DNA from: Phycisphaerales bacterium
GTDB lineage: Bacteria; Planctomycetota; Phycisphaerae; Phycisphaerales; UBA1924
Reading direction: 5' to 3'
NCBI GenBank assembly: GCA_040217175.1
Contig: JAVJNT010000001.1
Coordinates: forward strand, 1,240,001 to 1,304,000
Length of the DNA stretch: 64,000 nt
In this document: positions 61,115-64,000 of the stretch, piece by piece
Layout of the letters: each line of letters begins with the position of its first letter
How positions within the stretch are numbered: position 1 is the stretch's first letter
The notes under the pieces: model-generated
Told to the model about the DNA's origin: nothing
The model's database searches: none
What the model saw: only the letters and a program-made list of their open reading frames with translations
Position numbers and translations under genes: made by a program

Positions 61115-62068
61115 ATGGACAAACGACAGCTTGTCATCCAGACCGAAACGCTCGACCCGGTCGCGCAGGCCTGGCTCCGCGAGCACGCCGACCTGCGCGT
61201 CTGCCCACACGACGACCCCGCGTTCTTCGAGATCTTGCCCGAAGCGCGCGGCCTGGTCGTTCGCACCTACACCCGCGTCGATCGGGACCTGCTCGATCGG
61301 GCGCCGGAGCTCAGGGTCGTGGGCCGGGCGGGCGTGGCGCTCGAGAACATCGACGTCCAGGCGTGTCGTGCACGCGGCATCGAGGTCGTGCACACCCCAG
61401 CGGCCAACACCCAGGCGGTGGTCGAGTTCGTGCTGTGCCTACTGCTGGACACGCTCCGACCGCGCGTCTTCCTCGAAGGTCCGCTCGAGGGCAAGGCCTG
61501 GCACGACGCCCGGAACGAGTTGCAGGGCGAGTGCCACCTGGCCGACCTCGACGTGGGCATCCTGGGCTTCGGCCGCATCGGCAGCCGCGTGGGCAAGGTG
61601 CTCACGGCGCTGGGTTGCCATGTTCGATACCACGACGTCGTGGACATACCAGCCGAGGCACGGCACGGGTGCGAGCCGGTCTCCCTCGAAGAGCTCCAGG
61701 CGACCTCGCAAGTGCTCTCGGTGCACATCGACTGGCGCGAAGGCAACCACCACTTCGTCAACGCCGGCTTTCTTCGCCGGCTGCGTCCGGACTGCATCCT
61801 GGTCAACACGAGCAGGGGACTCGCGATAGACCCATCCGCCCTTGCCGACTGGCTCGCGGCGAGTCCCAAGGCACGCGCCCTGCTCGACGTGCACGATCCG
61901 CACGAGCCGCTGGACGCCGGTTATCCGTTACTGGGCGTGCCCAACGCGCACCTGGCACCGCACATCGCGGCAGCGACCGCCCCGGCCAGGCTGAACATGA
62001 GCTGGGTCGTGCAAGACGTGGTGGCCGTGCTCGAGGGGCGCGAGCCGATGCATCGGGCGCCTGGCTGA
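61115..62068 (+). CDS. D-2-hydroxyacid dehydrogenase (phosphoglycerate dehydrogenase-like)
   Basis: 317 residues. The NAD-binding motif GILGFGRIGSRVG lies near 145-157. VVGRAGVALENIDVQAC, HTPAANTQAVVEFVL, ILVNTSRGLAIDPSAL with the catalytic Arg, and LAPHIAAAT with the catalytic His are typical of the SerA-like family. There is no ACT domain, so it is a short-form enzyme; the substrate could be 3-phosphoglycerate, glyoxylate or hydroxypyruvate. ATG 61115 was preferred over 61100, because the latter overlaps the likely -10 element. Confidence 0.9.
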   Translation: MDKRQLVIQTETLDPVAQAWLREHADLRVCPHDDPAFFEILPEARGLVVRTYTRVDRDLLDRAPELRVVGRAGVALENIDVQACRARGIEVVHTPAANTQAVVEFVLCLLLDTLRPRVFLEGPLEGKAWHDARNELQGECHLADLDVGILGFGRIGSRVGKVLTALGCHVRYHDVVDIPAEARHGCEPVSLEELQATSQVLSVHIDWREGNHHFVNAGFLRRLRPDCILVNTSRGLAIDPSALADWLAASPKARALLDVHDPHEPLDAGYPLLGVPNAHLAPHIAAATAPARLNMSWVVQDVVAVLEGREPMHRAPG

Positions 62069-62078
62069 TGGAGCGCCG

Positions 62079-62486
62079 CTACTCCGCGCTCCACACCACG
62101 TTGCCCGCCTCGTCGTAGAACTTCGCCACGGGCTGGCCCGACCGCATGACGCCGAAGAACGCACGGCTGTTGCCGTTGTCGTCGGCGAAGCCGATACGCA
62201 GGGCTTCCTTGGTAAAGCCGAGCCACGCGCGGGTGTGGCCCTTGTCGTCGGCCAGCGTCATGCCCGGGCCCGAGTCGGACAGCGAGAGCTTCATGCGCAC
62301 CGTGCCAGCGCCATCGTGGAAGATGAACGTCGGGCCATCGCGATCGGCGGTCAGCACCGCGCGCTCGGCGCCGGTCTCGTCGACCAGGCGGAGCGTGCGC
62401 GTCGAGACGCCCTCGTTCAGCTTCTCGGTGAGGGCGCGGACGTGGGATTCCAGCGCGGCGATGCGTTCTTCGGTCGAGTTGGGCAT
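62079..62486 (-). CDS. Hypothetical protein with beta-repeat pattern
   Basis: 135 residues. A short N-terminal helical stretch (ERIAALESHVRALTEKLNEG) is followed by about five short beta repeats, such as LVDETGAERAVLTADRDGP, LSDSGPGMTLADDKGHTRAWL and AKFYDEAGNVVW. Each has a D-x-x-G turn. The pattern suggests a coiled-coil stalk with a beta-solenoid or beta-helix-like head. No signal peptide and no known function. The stop lies ten bases from the convergent dehydrogenase stop. Confidence 0.78.
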   Translation of the reverse strand: MPNSTEERIAALESHVRALTEKLNEGVSTRTLRLVDETGAERAVLTADRDGPTFIFHDGAGTVRMKLSLSDSGPGMTLADDKGHTRAWLGFTKEALRIGFADDNGNSRAFFGVMRSGQPVAKFYDEAGNVVWSAE

Positions 62487-62664
62487 GCGATTGCTACCGT
62501 GTCTTGGGTGGCTCTCTCGGGTGGCTCGCGGCACGCGAACGTGCGGCTCGCTCCACGTCGTCTCTGGCGTACCGTACTCGGCCCAAGCCGCCGATTCTCG
62601 CGCACGACAACATCGGCTTCCTCAGCAGGCAGAGGCACCGACGAGAGAGAGAAGGAACCCGGGC

Positions 62665-63549
62665 ATGGCATCCCCAACCAACGTCTTCGCCGCCGCTGCA
62701 ACGCTCGCCCTGGCCGGCGCCTTGGCGCTGCCCATGCTTGGTCTGACGCGCGCGAACTCGGGCAGCCATGCGGCGCTGTTCAACGCCCGCTCGGTCGCCA
62801 CCGGCATCGAGGCGATGGCCTTCGACGCCGGCGTGTACGCGCCGGCCTTCCGCACGGCCCCCGACGGCACGATCACGCACTACTCGGCCGTCATGCTCGC
62901 CGGCGGCTACGCAGACGCGGCCGACTTCACGAGCCCCCTCGCCCCGGGCGGCGGCGCGCCGACCGCCGGAGACCACGTCGCCCAGGTCGACCGGCTCGCC
63001 TTTAGCGTCAACGGCGCGATCATGCCGCCCGAGCCGCTGGCCTACTCGGGCACCGACCGCCACTACCGCCCCGTCCGGCACGCGGCCGCCGTGCCGCAGT
63101 CGGGATCGCGGCTGGTACGCAGGGACGAAGCGATCGATCCCGCCCGTACGCTGCTGGTCACCGAGTGGTTGGCGGACGACGGCTACGCCGCGCTCGCCCA
63201 GGGCCCCACCATCGTGAGCCATCGGCCCATCGTGCCCTTCGTGGGCGTCACCGCCGGCCGCAGCCCGGAGCGCGAGCCGACGTCGGGCACGACCGATTCG
63301 CCGTTCGCCTACCCGCAGGCCGACGACGTCTTCACCGACAACGCTCGCTTCAACGAGGTCCTGACCAGCCGCAGCCCGACCGAGATCAATGCCATGGGCC
63401 GCTCGCATGTGTCGGGGAAGGGGGGTGGCTCCGCCGCCGTGATCATGCTCGACGGCTCGGCCCGCCTGGCCACGCCCCGCCAGAGCGTCGAGCAGCGACT
63501 CTGGGGCGAGGCGTTCCACGCGATCACCGGCGGCCGCGGCGTGCGGTAA
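62665..63549 (+). CDS. Prepilin/DUF1559-like secreted protein
   Basis: 294 residues. The N-terminal hydrophobic helix (FAAAATLALAGALALPMLGLTRANSGS) runs into an amphipathic stretch (HAALFNARSVATGIEAMAFDAGVYAP). The arrangement resembles type II pseudopilins of planctomycetes, but the classical GFTLIE prepilin cleavage motif is absent. Near the end SAAVIMLDGSARLATP matches the DG position of the H-X9-DG family. AAGGA upstream supports the ATG at 62665. It is probably exported or anchored in the membrane; the role is unknown. Confidence 0.75.
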   Translation: MASPTNVFAAAATLALAGALALPMLGLTRANSGSHAALFNARSVATGIEAMAFDAGVYAPAFRTAPDGTITHYSAVMLAGGYADAADFTSPLAPGGGAPTAGDHVAQVDRLAFSVNGAIMPPEPLAYSGTDRHYRPVRHAAAVPQSGSRLVRRDEAIDPARTLLVTEWLADDGYAALAQGPTIVSHRPIVPFVGVTAGRSPEREPTSGTTDSPFAYPQADDVFTDNARFNEVLTSRSPTEINAMGRSHVSGKGGGSAAVIMLDGSARLATPRQSVEQRLWGEAFHAITGGRGVR

Positions 63550-63588
63550 ACCCGACCCCACCCCCACCATCCGGCCTATCCTGCCTGC

Positions 63589-64000
63589 GTGATCAGGGTC
63601 GAACGCATCACGCCTAAGAGCCCGCTCTACCCGAGCTCGGTCGCCCTGCGCGAAAGCGTCCTGCTCAACCCCATCGGCTTCGATCACGCGAAGTTCACCA
63701 ATGAGTACCCCGGCGTCGACGACCGAGCCGAGCACTTCGTGGCGGTCATGGACCACCCGACCGGCAACAGGGTCGTGGGTTGCCTGCTGCTCCTGACCGA
63801 CGAGGAGCCCAGTGCGGGCGGCCAGACACAGGCAAAGGTCATGCAGATGGCCGTCGACCCGCAACGGCAGGGCGAGGGTCTCGGCCGCCGCCTGGTCGTC
63901 GCCGCCGAGGCCCGGGCCTTCGGAGAGCTCGGCCTCGCCCGCCTCTACTGCCACGCCCAGGACCGCGCCATCGGCTTCTACGAGGCGCTGGGCTGGACTC
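63589..64000 (+). CDS. GNAT-family acetyltransferase (3' end outside window)
   Basis: 137 codons are present before the right edge. The start is GTG at 63589. The acetyl-CoA-binding motif A is clear (MQMAVDPQRQGEGLGRRLV), followed by LARLYCHAQDRAIGFYEALGW near the edge, which is typical of the last conserved strand, so only a short C-terminal part is missing. The acceptor substrate is unknown. It lies 39 bases downstream of the prepilin-like gene on the same strand. Confidence 0.88.
   Translation, partial: MIRVERITPKSPLYPSSVALRESVLLNPIGFDHAKFTNEYPGVDDRAEHFVAVMDHPTGNRVVGCLLLLTDEEPSAGGQTQAKVMQMAVDPQRQGEGLGRRLVVAAEARAFGELGLARLYCHAQDRAIGFYEALGWT

Overview
The window is about 64 kb of high-GC bacterial chromosome, densely packed with genes. 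Most genes are housekeeping or conserved types. I see no transposase, integrase, phage gene, CRISPR array or rRNA. Several traits point to a planctomycete of the class Phycisphaerae: a secreted protein ending in a PEP-CTERM-like tail (PAPASLALLGLGGLAAVRRRR at 35196-36005), a secreted repeat protein ending in paired Cys-containing dockerin-like EF-hand repeats (55564-56898), a fused SecDF, many lipoproteins, and a prepilin-like protein with a late LDG motif. The species assignment is inference from these traits, not from a marker-gene search.

Layout. 1-1294 is the 3' part of a flavin-dependent halogenase-like oxidoreductase. 1425-6370 is a tightly overlapped manganese uptake operon: MntR repressor, lipoprotein binding protein, ATPase, and two permeases that each carry a DtxR/MntR-like cytoplasmic tail. 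6426-8531 has a lipid kinase and a membrane protein. 8532-8893 is a long palindrome-bearing leader before aspS. 10747-18043 is a minus-strand run: glycosyltransferase, ion channel, class IV aminotransferase with a sulfotransferase-like partner, ExoD protein, tRNA-Asp with terminator, a coiled-coil protein and a HEAT lipoprotein. 18143-22388 holds lnt, accD, a degenerate histidine phosphatase and rpe. 22485-30808 on the plus strand holds a UDP-sugar pyrophosphorylase, a hydrolase, an MFS transporter and two secreted amidohydrolase-like proteins. 31419-33328 pairs a class V aminotransferase with a cysteine dioxygenase. 33342-36877 holds a short aspartokinase, a QueC-like pseudoenzyme, the PEP-CTERM protein and a zinc-less sirtuin.

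36874-48975 is a long minus-strand block. In order of transcription it runs eno, NUDIX hydrolase, site-2-type protease, rhomboid protease, tgt, yajC, secDF, a LysM protein and two sugar-nucleotide epimerase/decarboxylase genes. It combines protein export, intramembrane proteolysis and envelope sugar synthesis. 49144-56898 holds phoU, a secreted hydrolase, beta-propeller proteins, hpd and a metallo-beta-lactamase-fold protein. 56943-59205 is thrS with its leader. 59242-64000 holds a lipoprotein, ispF, an HU protein with a disordered tail, a D-2-hydroxyacid dehydrogenase, a prepilin-like protein and a truncated GNAT acetyltransferase.

The most notable signal is a complete ribosome-mediated attenuator in front of thrS. 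It has a 17-residue leader peptide with eight consecutive Thr codons, an intrinsic terminator, and a leader segment that could form a competing antiterminator. Other points of interest are the manganese permeases with built-in metal-sensor-like domains, two neighbouring intramembrane proteases sharing the same C-terminal tail, and a cluster of enzyme-family proteins that have lost canonical catalytic or zinc residues.
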